The notes beneath the pieces are model-generated. The model saw only the letters and a list, made by a program, of their open reading frames with translations, had not been told where the DNA came from and did no database searches. DNA of 10,103 bases from Saccoglossus kowalevskii (Eukaryota; Hemichordata; Enteropneusta; Harrimaniidae), in assembly GCF_000003605.2 (NCBI RefSeq), contig NW_003121913.1, positions 1 to 10,103 of the forward strand, read 5' to 3'. The translations under genes and the position numbers were made by a program. Of this stretch, positions 1 to 8,491 are shown in pieces (positions within the stretch are counted from its first letter, which is position 1; every line of letters begins with the position of its first letter).

Positions 1-155
1 TTCAATTTAATCTTTTATTTCTTGTTCTAATTTTCAATTAATTTTTTTATTTATTGTTTTATTCTTTGATTTATTCTTTTATTTATTTATCTATTCTTTT
101 ATTTATTCTTTTATTTATTTATCTATTCTTTGATTTATTCTTTTATTTATTGGCG
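1..155. repeat. TTTATTC / TTTA-rich simple repeat
   Basis: This is a nearly pure T-rich plus strand made of TTTATTT, TTTATTC and TATCTATTC blocks. A 19-base segment, TATTTATTTATCTATTCTT, is present at 80-98 and again at 112-130, a 32-base period. The minus strand, which is the transcribed sense of the receptor intron, is therefore A/G-rich here. Confidence 0.85.
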
Positions 156-505
156 TTTTTCAATTTTGGCCCTAATGACACACCATAGAATGGTACCAGT
201 TTGTCAAGCGTGTCTTCCAATTACTGTGGTTAATAATAACACGAGTAATGACTGTGTTTCTATAAAGATTTCTACTCAATGTATGGATCCGTGTAATAAC
301 ATGACGATTGAAACATCTCATATGATGTGTGGTACAGGTGCTCTCTCGTGAAATCCCATCATGAATCACTAATGTGTTCATTTCTATTATTACATATGAA
401 ATATCGTCGATGTATAAATATAAACCCTAATTGTTCTCCATATTGAACGGGTTTTTAAGTGCTGCATCGGACGATAAACAATTATCCTCTCAGCAGATTG
501 CTTAC
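1..505 (-). other. Intron 2 of the GABA-B-receptor-like gene, partial
   Basis: The intron starts at donor GTAAGC (505 downward) and continues past the left edge. I found no sequence resembling the next Venus flytrap exon in bases 1-505 on the minus strand. A pyrimidine-rich simple repeat fills bases 1-155. The open stretches on both strands between 130 and 381 show no family signature and are treated as chance. Confidence 0.75.
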
Positions 506-643
506 CGTTACGAGGTTCCAGTGCACCGCCGTCTCGGCCACAGCCTGGCATCCAGTGGAACAAGGCGGACCTAATATCATGAGTTTCTGCGGCGTGTGAT
601 ACAGCTGATCAAAAAATACCCTTGTCGCCAATCCTGCGTCACA
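506..643 (-). CDS. GABA-B-receptor-like class C GPCR, coding exon 2 (Venus flytrap lobe 1)
   Basis: This is a 46-codon exon, phase 0 at both ends. It begins after ...GGTTGTTTTAG and ends at GTAACG|GTAAGC. It reads CDAGLATRVFFDQLY, then the segment HTPQKLMILGPPCSTG, then AVAETAVHWNLVT. This follows directly on from WNDTR of exon 1, rebuilding the conserved order of GABA-B lobe 1: D-x-x-C-D-x-G, an aromatic helix, a hydrophobic strand ending in Cys-Ser, then V-A-E...WNL. The Cys that opens the exon and the Cys of PPCST match the pair that forms the lobe 1 disulfide in GABBR1; the spacing here is one residue longer by my manual count. A further Cys lies four residues after it. The Ser after PPC aligns with a GABA-contacting Ser of GABBR1, where GABBR2 has Pro. 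The next exon, expected to begin near the LSY/LSF segment, is not in the window. Confidence 0.9.
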
Positions 644-1798
644 CTAAAACAACCATAGACACATTTTTACAACTATCAATAGAGCAAAATTTTAAGGAGA
701 TTTTATGCACCGCACTAACGCGTGATTTGCATAGTGTACAACAGTAGGGAAATAATGTCGATAGTGATGTTATTTAAAAAAAGACTATTTAAGGTAGCGT
801 AAAGGGTGACATTTCAAAACTTTCATTTACTATATAATGAAAATCTGGAGGAGCACATTTGAAAATACTAGGTATTCATTTGTTTACGTGACGGACTAAT
901 TGTCGGACCTTAAAATGACTAAACTTACGATTACCAAAAAACACTGCAGTATTTCCGACTGAACAGTATTGCTATCTCAATGTGAATGTGTATGTGTATG
1001 TGTACCGACTGTTTTATGAACGTGTTTTTTGAACGAGGTGTGTTTTCCAGTCCAGTAATTCACCATTATTTTCCATCTTTGACGAACCATTATTCCGCGA
1101 CAAAACATTGTATTTTGAAATCCAGACACCTTCACGTTGCCTTGTGCATCGTCGGTGAAAATTGAAACATGTGGCTCCAACGTAGCAGATTTGTCGGGGT
1201 TCCTCTGATTTTTTTCAAAATTAAGAAAATACATAAAAAAATGTAGCAGCTATAATAAATATGAATGACTTGTTATGCTTTTATATCCAATCAACCATTG
1301 TTACACATTCCTGTTTAACAGTATTCTCTGACTTTTCACAAACAAGCTATAATTTCAAGTACATCTGATCAGAAACAATAAACAATCATTTATACTTTTC
1401 ATGTAAGCCATATTTTAGTAGTAAACTAAGGAAATCCGATTTTTTTAATTGGGTATAGTGATTCATCTAAGTTTAAATAAATGTTTTCATGCGTGAAAAA
1501 AATATTTCTCCCTTCTTACTACGTTAAACAATACTTCTTCTGAACAAATATACATGCTTAAATGTGACTGAAGAATTTCGCCTTCCCTACATAAGTATAT
1601 ATCGTGTATATAGTTCAATCGTTCTCGTGAAATCCCCTAGTTATGTTGGTGTATAATTGATACTTAAACCTTACTACCGTTCATCAAGTCTACTGCTAAG
1701 TGTGGTCGTTGACATCGAGATGGCAATTCATGCCACTTCTGTGTGTGCGTAGAATTCAAACAAATGTAAATGTAATCACGGAAAGTATAACTACATAC
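644..1798 (-). other. Intron 1 of the GABA-B-receptor-like gene (1,155 bases)
   Basis: This GT-AG intron runs from donor GTATGT (1798 downward) to acceptor GTTTTAG (ending at 644). It is phase 0. A pyrimidine-leaning tract with several T runs precedes the acceptor. The intron is AT-rich and carries a TGTATG microsatellite at 981-1004. It also holds an exon-like island at about 1064-1204 that is open on both strands (see findings). Confidence 0.85.
981..1004. repeat. TGTATG hexanucleotide microsatellite
   Basis: Short array of about four units (TGTGAATGTGTATGTGTATGTGTA) inside intron 1. On the minus strand it reads as alternating ACACAT and would encode Thr-His repeats, which is a repeat artefact and not a protein feature. 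Confidence 0.75.
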
Positions 1799-2056
1799 CC
1801 TTGTATCGTTCCACACCATTTCTAGATGATAGTCGGCCAGGACGTCTTCCTTGGCGTTGATGTGTTCGAATGCCATTTCTACTGCAGGGAGAATACCGCT
1901 TCCATCCCAATTACCGCCCAATGAGAAAAATGTGCTAATGTGGATTTCGGTTTTGTTGTGTTGACTGAGATGCAAAGGCTGATAGGTTGTAGTTTGGCAA
2001 TATGCCATGTATGTGAACGTCAGATATATATACGCGGCGCAAAATATACAATCCAT
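1799..2056 (-). CDS. GABA-B-receptor-like class C GPCR, coding exon 1 (signal peptide and start of Venus flytrap domain)
   Basis: This exon encodes 86 residues and ends in phase 0. Residues 1-20 are a hydrophobic, aromatic and Cys-rich leader that fits a signal peptide, though its n-region lacks basic residues. Residues ~45-86 carry the class C / ANF-receptor ligand-binding signature: LGGNWDGSGILPAVEMAFEH, then INAKEDVL and VWNDTR. In GABA-B receptors this spans the first beta strand, the ligand-side Trp loop and helix 1 of lobe 1. Possible N-glycosylation sites are NKT at residue 34 and NDT at residue 83. The start is the first ATG after an in-frame TGA at 2152-2150. The exon closes with AAGG|GTATGTAG, a strong donor; reading past it gives unrelated sequence. 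The protein is expected at the plasma membrane, sensing GABA or a related small ligand and signalling through G proteins, usually as a dimer. Family assignment is firm; the exact subunit or subfamily is not. Confidence 0.9.
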
Positions 2057-2101
2057 GACATTAGATGTTTGTCTGGTGCGAACAAAATACTCTCTCCCCC
2101 T

Positions 2102-2107
2102 CTTATA
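2102..2107 (-). promoter_or_regulatory. Possible TATA box of the GABA-B-receptor-like gene
   Basis: The minus strand reads CTTTATAAGAGGGGG, so TATAAG lies about 46 bases upstream of the start codon at 2056. A start site about 30 bases downstream would leave a 5' UTR of only about 20 bases. The motif could be chance in AT-rich DNA, and a distal non-coding first exon is equally possible. Confidence 0.25.
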
Positions 2108-2152
2108 AAGCTCATTTAATGACGTATTTGGAGAAGAACAATATGTTAATCA

Positions 2153-5100
2153 TACATTGGATATTATCTTCAAAATAACCAATTACTAAGATGGTTCTTC
2201 AACAGAATATGGTTACCATGGTGATAAACTAATCTGTACTTTCGTCTATTATCCAATGGCTACTAGGCTGAAGTCGTTGTCAACAATAGTCGGCAAGGAA
2301 ACCGGTTTTGTTTAAGAGTAGTTCTATAAACAACGATGTGCTAAGATGATTCCTGCAGTTCTATGTATATCCGGACCTAACTTGCATGGTGATAATCAAA
2401 ACACTCAGATCGTGTTTCATTTCAATTACCATTCAAGTATTTCCTATCTCAAACACTTCGGAGTGAACAAATTATAAAATAAGACAGCAGCGTCAGAGTC
2501 ATAATGCAAACCATCAACGGAAGTCAGTGTCCTCCAAACAAATCTATTAGCCGTATTTTACGTCAGTCCCATATATTAAGTGGACGCTAATACAGATACC
2601 ATTGTGTTTCATAGTTATCCACAACGGGTAATTCAGTAAAGCAACGTGAAGTGTTATGAACTGCGTTATTTACTATATTTACTATATCTGTGTAGTTTTG
2701 AGCCAATGAATATATACTGGGTTAACATTTTTGAATGTTACAAGCACCTCCAAATGTTTTTTTGTTTTTTTTAAACAAATATTCACGTTCCAGCTAGTTG
2801 CTAAATATAATAAGATTTCTCTCTTCGTACCATACGGTATATATTATATGGGTGAGACTTTAGGACGTAATCTGAACATCCCTGGTTAAAACATTTAATA
2901 TATGTCTTTGAACGAGGATACCATATAGACAGCGTATAGAAAGCGCTAAATTACCATTAAGTCACCCATGTATTAGACTATGGAGGAATAATCTTTATAT
3001 TTACAAACTGATTTTGGGAGGAGCGCAAGATGTTCACGGTTTGTTTGTTTCTTCATTAAATATGTCTGCTAACTTTTTATAGATGATATTGTATAAAAAT
3101 GGGTTATTTTTTAACAATAAAAATAATTTAAATGATTAATCATAAATAATGATAATTGCCTGAAAATGTTCAAAAGTATTTTTTGTAGATGATGATTAAA
3201 AATATGTCGTCAGTTAAGTTGCACACCTTCAGATTTTAAAGAAACAGCTTACATAACTTAGAAATCATTAAAAAACGCTCCAAATTGCCGCTTCTAGAAT
3301 TTACTAATATGTAAGGTCGATGTTAAATATAAATATTTAAAGGCAAACGAAACTTCATATCATTCTCTAAACGCCAATTGCGGGTGCATTTAATCACTTT
3401 TCTTAAAGATTACGTGGATATTAGAAATATGAACACAACACAAAACGAATTCAAAATAATTTTCATAAGTTTACAGTTTCGCTAGTGTGATTTTTAATTT
3501 CATGTTCATGCCATAATATTAATATTACAAAAAATAGAGAAAGTTGTTAGTTGACACATCGATGAATCAACTATTTGTCTAATTAAGATAATGTCTACAG
3601 CGTCTTCATTTATTGTAGATTTAGTTACTAAGTCACTTGATATTAAACATCCCGAGGGTATGCGACTCATTTTCGTAATAACTACCTATTACGCATGTGT
3701 ATAATGATCGCCAATTAACGCGACTGGAGCACCCTTACGCCATATTTACACTATTGTATTGTGCACGTATCAGATATATGTTTGTCTGTTTAATATATCG
3801 ATTTTAAGTGTCGTAACAATTTCAATATGTTGACTGTTTGGATGCATGTGCATGTATATGTAAAAGCGGGTATTACAATATTTCAGCATTTACTTTATCA
3901 AATATTCATATTAATCACATTGGTTCCTGGGAACCCGACTCGATTCAACTTGGCAAAGTATATAGGTACAGCCAGAAGCACCATAACAGTTAAATGAATT
4001 ACAGGATATTTCTGCAGCAAGTCAGAACTAATTTGCGTTACACTCACAGGTCAATTTCGCAAGGTTCTTATACGATACGACAATACGGCTGCTCACATGT
4101 GCTTTAATTTGTATACAATATTTCCAGAAATAAAATATAAATTTACACATCAATAAGAAATGTCGACTTTCTCTGTTTTTGTTCAGTATATCAGAAGATG
4201 CTGACAATTTGAAAGACTTGCGGGAAAGCGGGGTTGTTTATAAATTATTATTGTATGCGGAAATATAATTGCATTTCCTAAAATAACAAATTATCCTGCA
4301 ATTATCGATCGTCCATAACGTGTGTTTTCTAAATATTAGTTGTACTCTGTCGGTATATGAACATTGTCATTTTCATGGACGTTGGAAGAGAGGTGGTCAG
4401 ATAAAGATTTGACCGTTAACTAATGTTTAGTGTTCGTATACTGTCCAAGCGACCACACGCACAAGGTATAATTTTCCTTGTTCAATAGAGCTGAAGTGTC
4501 GTCGTTTATTTTAACTATAATTATATGTATACATACGCGAATAATACACTAGCAAATGTATAACCGATATGTCAATCAATTTGAATGTTTAAAAAACTAT
4601 AATTCAATATGGACCATATGTATGAATAATTCTATCGCAATGGAATTATTGATCGACTTTTAAACTTTTAAGTGAGAACATGTCATGTTAAAAAAAGATT
4701 GTATTTCAATTTGAATATGAATAGGCTTTCTTTGTATTTCACTAAATCCATACTTATCCGCCGATCTGAGGGCTGAATCCCCCCCTAACAAACATTAATT
4801 CACGAGAGGATTAGGGACTATTTATTTGAAGCATAATATTTTACGTATATGGTATACATATGCGCACTTCCATTAACACGCATTAACAACAGGCATTGAG
4901 TTTGAGCTAGTGACATATCATGCACACAATGGATGGAGTGCAAAGCAGAACAGTCAAATAAATTGTTTAATCAAATAATCAATATTCGGAAGATATATCG
5001 GCAGTCGCACTGTGACGGCATATGTTTACATTTATACCAACCAGCATATGAACGACTGATAACAACCACTGAAGCCAACAGCGTCGTAATTTTATTTTGG

Positions 5101-6380
5101 TGAGCGAACGGCCGGTTCTTGAAATTATACTAAACACATCGCATGCACACGAAGGCAACACGTAAGCAAATGCGACGGCCTATAAACAGGCGCTGTCTCA
5201 AAGTGTAGCACGACTTGTGAGTTGTTCGTTGTATAGTTTATGTATACGTACTGACATTGGTATATGTCTATATCAGACATTCAAAAATCGCAATTTAATA
5301 TTCGGAGTCATAATCAAATGGTCTCTGTAATAACACCTAAGTTCTGCATCATATAAATGACATTGATGTATCTGAGTCCATCTGTGTAATCGTATTTAAC
5401 CACAAGCTCATCGTATCTGCAAAAAAAAACTTTTGAATGTACGTTGTCTAGAAAACTCTTGTAGGAAAAAATGACAATGTCAATTTAAACAATTCTGCAT
5501 AATGTACTGCATGGTATAGCATGACGAATAGACCAGGAAATGTATAATACCACATAAGAAGAAAAGAGTGGTATATTACTGTACATCCTCTTTGTCACAC
5601 AGTCCAGTAGAACGCAGACCTTCAAAATTCAGAATTAAATTCAGCTGGATATACCATTGGAACATAATCTAAATTTAGGATTGTTAATGGAATATATCGG
5701 AATATGTGGAATTGAAAGATCTGGCTTCTGTTACTTTTTTATTTTGTTTTCCTATTTTCTGTCGAAACTCTTCTTCATACGAATACATAAATATATTGTT
5801 CCCGTCGTAATGCTGATACCCTGACAAAATGAAATCACAATTTAAGCTAATTGGTAAGACGCCCCATGTATTTATAACGATTTCTAATTCAAGGAGCCGT
5901 ATTATTGCTGAAGCCCCTCTTTGATAACTAAAAATAGTTGTTGACGTTTTTGATAACTCTGTTGTTAGATCTTTGGACTGGCCATGGTCATACAGCAGCG
6001 TTTGCAATTAGGCACTTCTTTGCAACTAATTACAATAATGGAAATATATTTTATTTCTGATAATTGAACCCTCAAGAACTAATTAATTGCTTACGTGTTT
6101 CTTATTGTGAATAAATCATATACAATGAACTATTACCAACTAATTGCGTGAAATAATTTATCCTGTTATTATTATATTATTATGTGCGTCGATGATTACA
6201 TATTGTTCAGATTACCTCAGAGTCCAGATGGGATCCACGCTTGCTGCATGTGTTGTCTTTTAAATTTCATATTTTAGTATATATGCCAATTAATCCAATG
6301 TGTGACTACTATTATACCGATAAACCAAATGCTCTAGATATTTGTTTTCCTTGAATATTTATTATTAATATCAAACTATA
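2153..6380. other. Long AT-rich stretch without a recognised gene
   Basis: I read both strands for family signatures and found none. The longest open frame, 107 codons on the minus strand at 6007-5684, has no recognisable domain and its codons look like background. Small structures present are a perfect 12-base palindrome ATGATTAATCAT (3132-3143), GGTTCC-TG-GGAACC (3922-3935), a foldback with 8-base arms AATAATTC/GAATTATT (4625-4650), and a run of seven C (4779-4785). It is upstream of the receptor gene and could hold distal promoter, enhancer or 5' UTR exons that cannot be identified by eye. Confidence 0.6.
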
Positions 6381-6385
6381 TATGT

Positions 6386-6466
6386 CTATCCCTGCGCAAT
6401 TGTATCAGTGTGTATCGGCGAGTTGCACAGTCTGTCAGATACGGCTGCTTTTATTGCGGTTTCCAT
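6386..6466 (-). other. Small open frame (26 codons) with strong start context, uncertain
   Basis: The minus strand has CAACACCATGG, a near-ideal animal start context, opening a 26-residue frame beginning METAIKAAVSDRLCN and ending at TAG (6388-6386). A CTTCCGG ETS-type site (ACTTCCGG, 6484-6477) lies about 10 bases upstream of the ATG. I do not recognise the peptide. It may be chance, a 5' UTR frame, or part of an unspliced first exon. Confidence 0.15.
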
Positions 6467-6484
6467 GGTGTTGAATCCGGAAGT

Positions 6485-7440
6485 AGTTGTGTAATAATTA
6501 TTATTAGTATAATATCACGTTTTTTTAGACATCGATGATTGCATGGCATTATCATCTGGTCGAAAGCGTTTTAATTTATGTTGCGATTCGTTACAGAACT
6601 CAGAGTGTGAAAGTGAACTTAAGTTATCGCGTTTTTTATTTCACGAGACGCAGGTGTAGACGTGTAAAATATATATCCGTAATCTATTTATTTCAAATCC
6701 GACGTACTTCATCTGTTATTGTTCAGAATGTTCAAGATTATGGTCTTATCGTAATCTATGCAAACACGTTCCCTTCATTTGTTAAAGTGGTATAAATCTA
6801 TATATACATACTGTGATTTATGTTGGAAGTGGGCAAAGTCTATTTCAGCATAATGCAAACGTCACGCAACGCAGAGTATGTACATACAGTACAATTAACT
6901 GTTGAAGTCTCCTGAATAAATCTGTGCAATAATTGTACAAGTATCACCTCGTGTGATGCTAAATATTTATTCTACAGAATGATTGTTGCTTAAAATCGAT
7001 TCAACGTTGAGGTTTGTCGGAGTTTTCCCGGAGAATTACCTATAATTTGTTGAACAGGTCTAACAAATGTAACATTTTCTGCTCAACAAAGTATTTTGCA
7101 TTACCTGAGACGAGTTATGTTCTATGTAAATACTTGTAAGCGGGAGCTCGAACAAAAAGACTACATCGGTCGGTCGGTCGGTCAGATAAACATATATTAT
7201 TACTAAATGCATCAAAGGGTATTACACATTTACACATTCCTCGTTGTGTATCGTACATACATGTGGATTCTAATAAATTGTTCATATAACCGGGATTATA
7301 TTTCAAAATATATATAAATCTCACTTTTGTCAGATGATGTTATGACCTATAAAACCAACTAAGCACAACATCGTGCCACGACGCGAGTTTCAGCAGCAGC
7401 GGAACATATGCGCCACTACGGTAAGCCATGACTGTCTTAT
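6485..7440. other. Intergenic stretch without a recognised gene
   Basis: Open frames of under 90 codons exist on both strands (for example plus 6535-6795 and minus 7324-7115), but they lack domains and have background composition. The only definite structure is the CGGT microsatellite near 7170. Confidence 0.55.
7166..7183. repeat. CGGT tetranucleotide microsatellite
   Basis: Four CGGT units in tandem (TCGGTCGGTCGGTCGGTCA). It is GC-rich against AT-rich flanks. Confidence 0.8.
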
Positions 7441-7444
7441 CCTA

Positions 7445-7623
7445 CTCATTTCCATTATATGATAGGCATTCGCCACAACGTGGAAGGCATTTCTATAACG
7501 TGATATGCAGTCACCAAAACGTGATAGGCATTCACCACAACGTGATGCGCATTCACCACAACGTGATAGACATTTCTATAACGTGATATGCATTCACCAC
7601 AACGTGATAGGCATTTACCACAA
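7445..7623. repeat. Minisatellite, ~21-base unit, eight to nine copies
   Basis: Tandem units follow the consensus GCATTCACCACAACGTGATAG. Their starts are at 7466, 7487, 7507, 7528, 7549, 7570 and 7590, with a truncated last unit from 7611 and a degenerate unit before 7466. Most units are 21 bases. Two variant units (7487-7506 and 7570-7589) read CATTTCTATAACGTGATAT and are 20 bases. The ACGTGAT core is the most constant part. No coding frame is kept because unit lengths differ. Confidence 0.9.
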
Positions 7624-7637
7624 ATACCTATCACGTT
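7601..7637. repeat. Foldback at the end of the minisatellite
   Basis: AACGTGATAGG (7601-7611), from the last full unit, is followed after 15 bases by its exact reverse complement CCTATCACGTT (7627-7637). The result is an 11-base-pair perfect stem. The array thus ends in an inverted part-unit. Confidence 0.85.
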
Positions 7638-7731
7638 AACTGCTAACTAATGCCTGAAAATATTCATTTTTCTATGGAGAAGACACATGACCAGAATGTG
7701 CTAACATTTCGTTTTTTATCTCAATATTCAG

Positions 7732-7872
7732 GCTTGTCAAAATACCAATATGATGGATTTGCCATTGAATTGCATAAGTGGCCCGCTCGACAAGTTACGA
7801 TTACGATTGTTTAATTGTCAACAGGCTCTACTACTGATGATCGCCTGTGACGTCGATGTTGCGACATTGTGA
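7732..7872 (+). other. Candidate terminal exon or small ORF (unrecognised)
   Basis: A good acceptor-like sequence (TTTTTTATCTCAATATTCAG) ends at 7731. It is followed by 46 open codons and TGA at 7870-7872. The first ATG is at 7750, giving a 40-residue peptide that starts MMDLPLNCISGPLDKLRLRL and continues with FNCQQALLLMIACDVDVATL. An AATAAA signal lies downstream near 8137. No upstream partner exon was found and no family is recognised, so chance remains the likelier reading. Confidence 0.15.
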
Positions 7873-8400
7873 GAAGCAGATAATGAATTATCGAACTATC
7901 GCCATCTAGAGACGACACTGAAAACAGTTCCTTAAATATGTGATGTTATCCTGTTTGTATCCGTACACTGGGTACCTGTCAATCACGAACTTATTAATGC
8001 GGGTCAACACAAGGAATCACTTTATTTAACCTCTTAACATATAGAAGTAGCACACAGGGTGCTAAAACATATAAGCAAATGTTACTGTTTAAACTATATA
8101 TACAAAGCATGACACAGATTACATCACAATTCATAAAATAAACAAAACTAGAAAGAAATTGAAGCACATTCATTGACATCGGACAATTTATAATTTAAAT
8201 GTAATCAGAAAATGCAACTATTTTTGTTGACAGCTTATTTGGTGCCCGCGTCATGATGAATCTAGGAGTCTGATATGTATGCCACCAGGCGGGATCAAGT
8301 GTGGCTACCAAACAAGACTGCCCTAGTGTTGTGGGTTCTTTTCCCCACTGCTACTTTTTAGCATTAATTGTGACTTGTATATTTGTATACAACCAACAAG
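7873..8400. other. Stretch without a recognised gene
   Basis: Only short open frames without domain signatures were seen. The plus strand carries an AATAAA near 8137 inside an A-rich patch. Nothing else can be supported. Confidence 0.5.
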
Positions 8401-8410
8401 CAATAAGTGG

Positions 8411-8491
8411 TGACCCCGGTATAGTCAGTGTGAACATACAACAGACGCAATCATATACTAGCAGTTAACGGTTTACTAAGGCTCAAATCCC
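8411..8491 (+). repeat. Possible tRNA-derived (Pol III) short element, uncertain
   Basis: GGTATAGTCAGTGTG (8418-8432) resembles the A box / D-arm of tRNA-like promoters. GGCTCAAATCCC (8480-8491) differs from the B-box consensus GGTTCRANTCC at one position. The spacing is longer than in a standard tRNA and no cloverleaf could be folded by eye, so this is not called as a tRNA gene. It could be an old SINE or chance. Confidence 0.2.

Noticed and set aside
130-351. 73-codon Cys- and Met-containing frame on the plus strand, with a 69-codon frame opposite it
   Set aside because: The plus-strand frame begins inside the simple repeat, no Cys pattern matches a known family, and the region lies in intron 2 of the receptor gene.
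1664-1798. Continuation of the exon 1 reading frame past the donor (44 more codons)
   Set aside because: The sequence after NDTR loses all similarity to the receptor family exactly at a GTATGT donor, and the next family segment is found in exon 2.
5684-6007. 107-codon open frame on the minus strand
   Set aside because: It is the second-longest frame in the window, but no domain, signal peptide or repeat is recognisable. The codons are AT-biased like the background, and no convincing splice sites bound a conserved segment. A frame of this length is expected by chance in 10 kb.
6535-6795. 86-codon plus-strand frame rich in Arg, Val and Tyr
   Set aside because: No family signature is visible, and it looks like chance in AT-rich DNA.
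7115-7324. 69-codon minus-strand frame containing SDRPTDRC
   Set aside because: The distinctive motif is simply the translation of the CGGT microsatellite.
7445-7637. Minisatellite considered as a CRISPR array
   Set aside because: Units are directly adjacent with no unique spacers, and the surrounding DNA is eukaryotic.
7899-7916. TCGCCATCTAGAGACGAC considered as a CTCF-type insulator site
   Set aside because: It is only a partial match to the core and too weak to call without binding data.
8330-8350. GTGGGTTCTTTTCCCCAC considered as a tRNA T-arm
   Set aside because: A seven-base loop does not leave a properly paired five-base stem, and no matching acceptor, D or anticodon arms are present.
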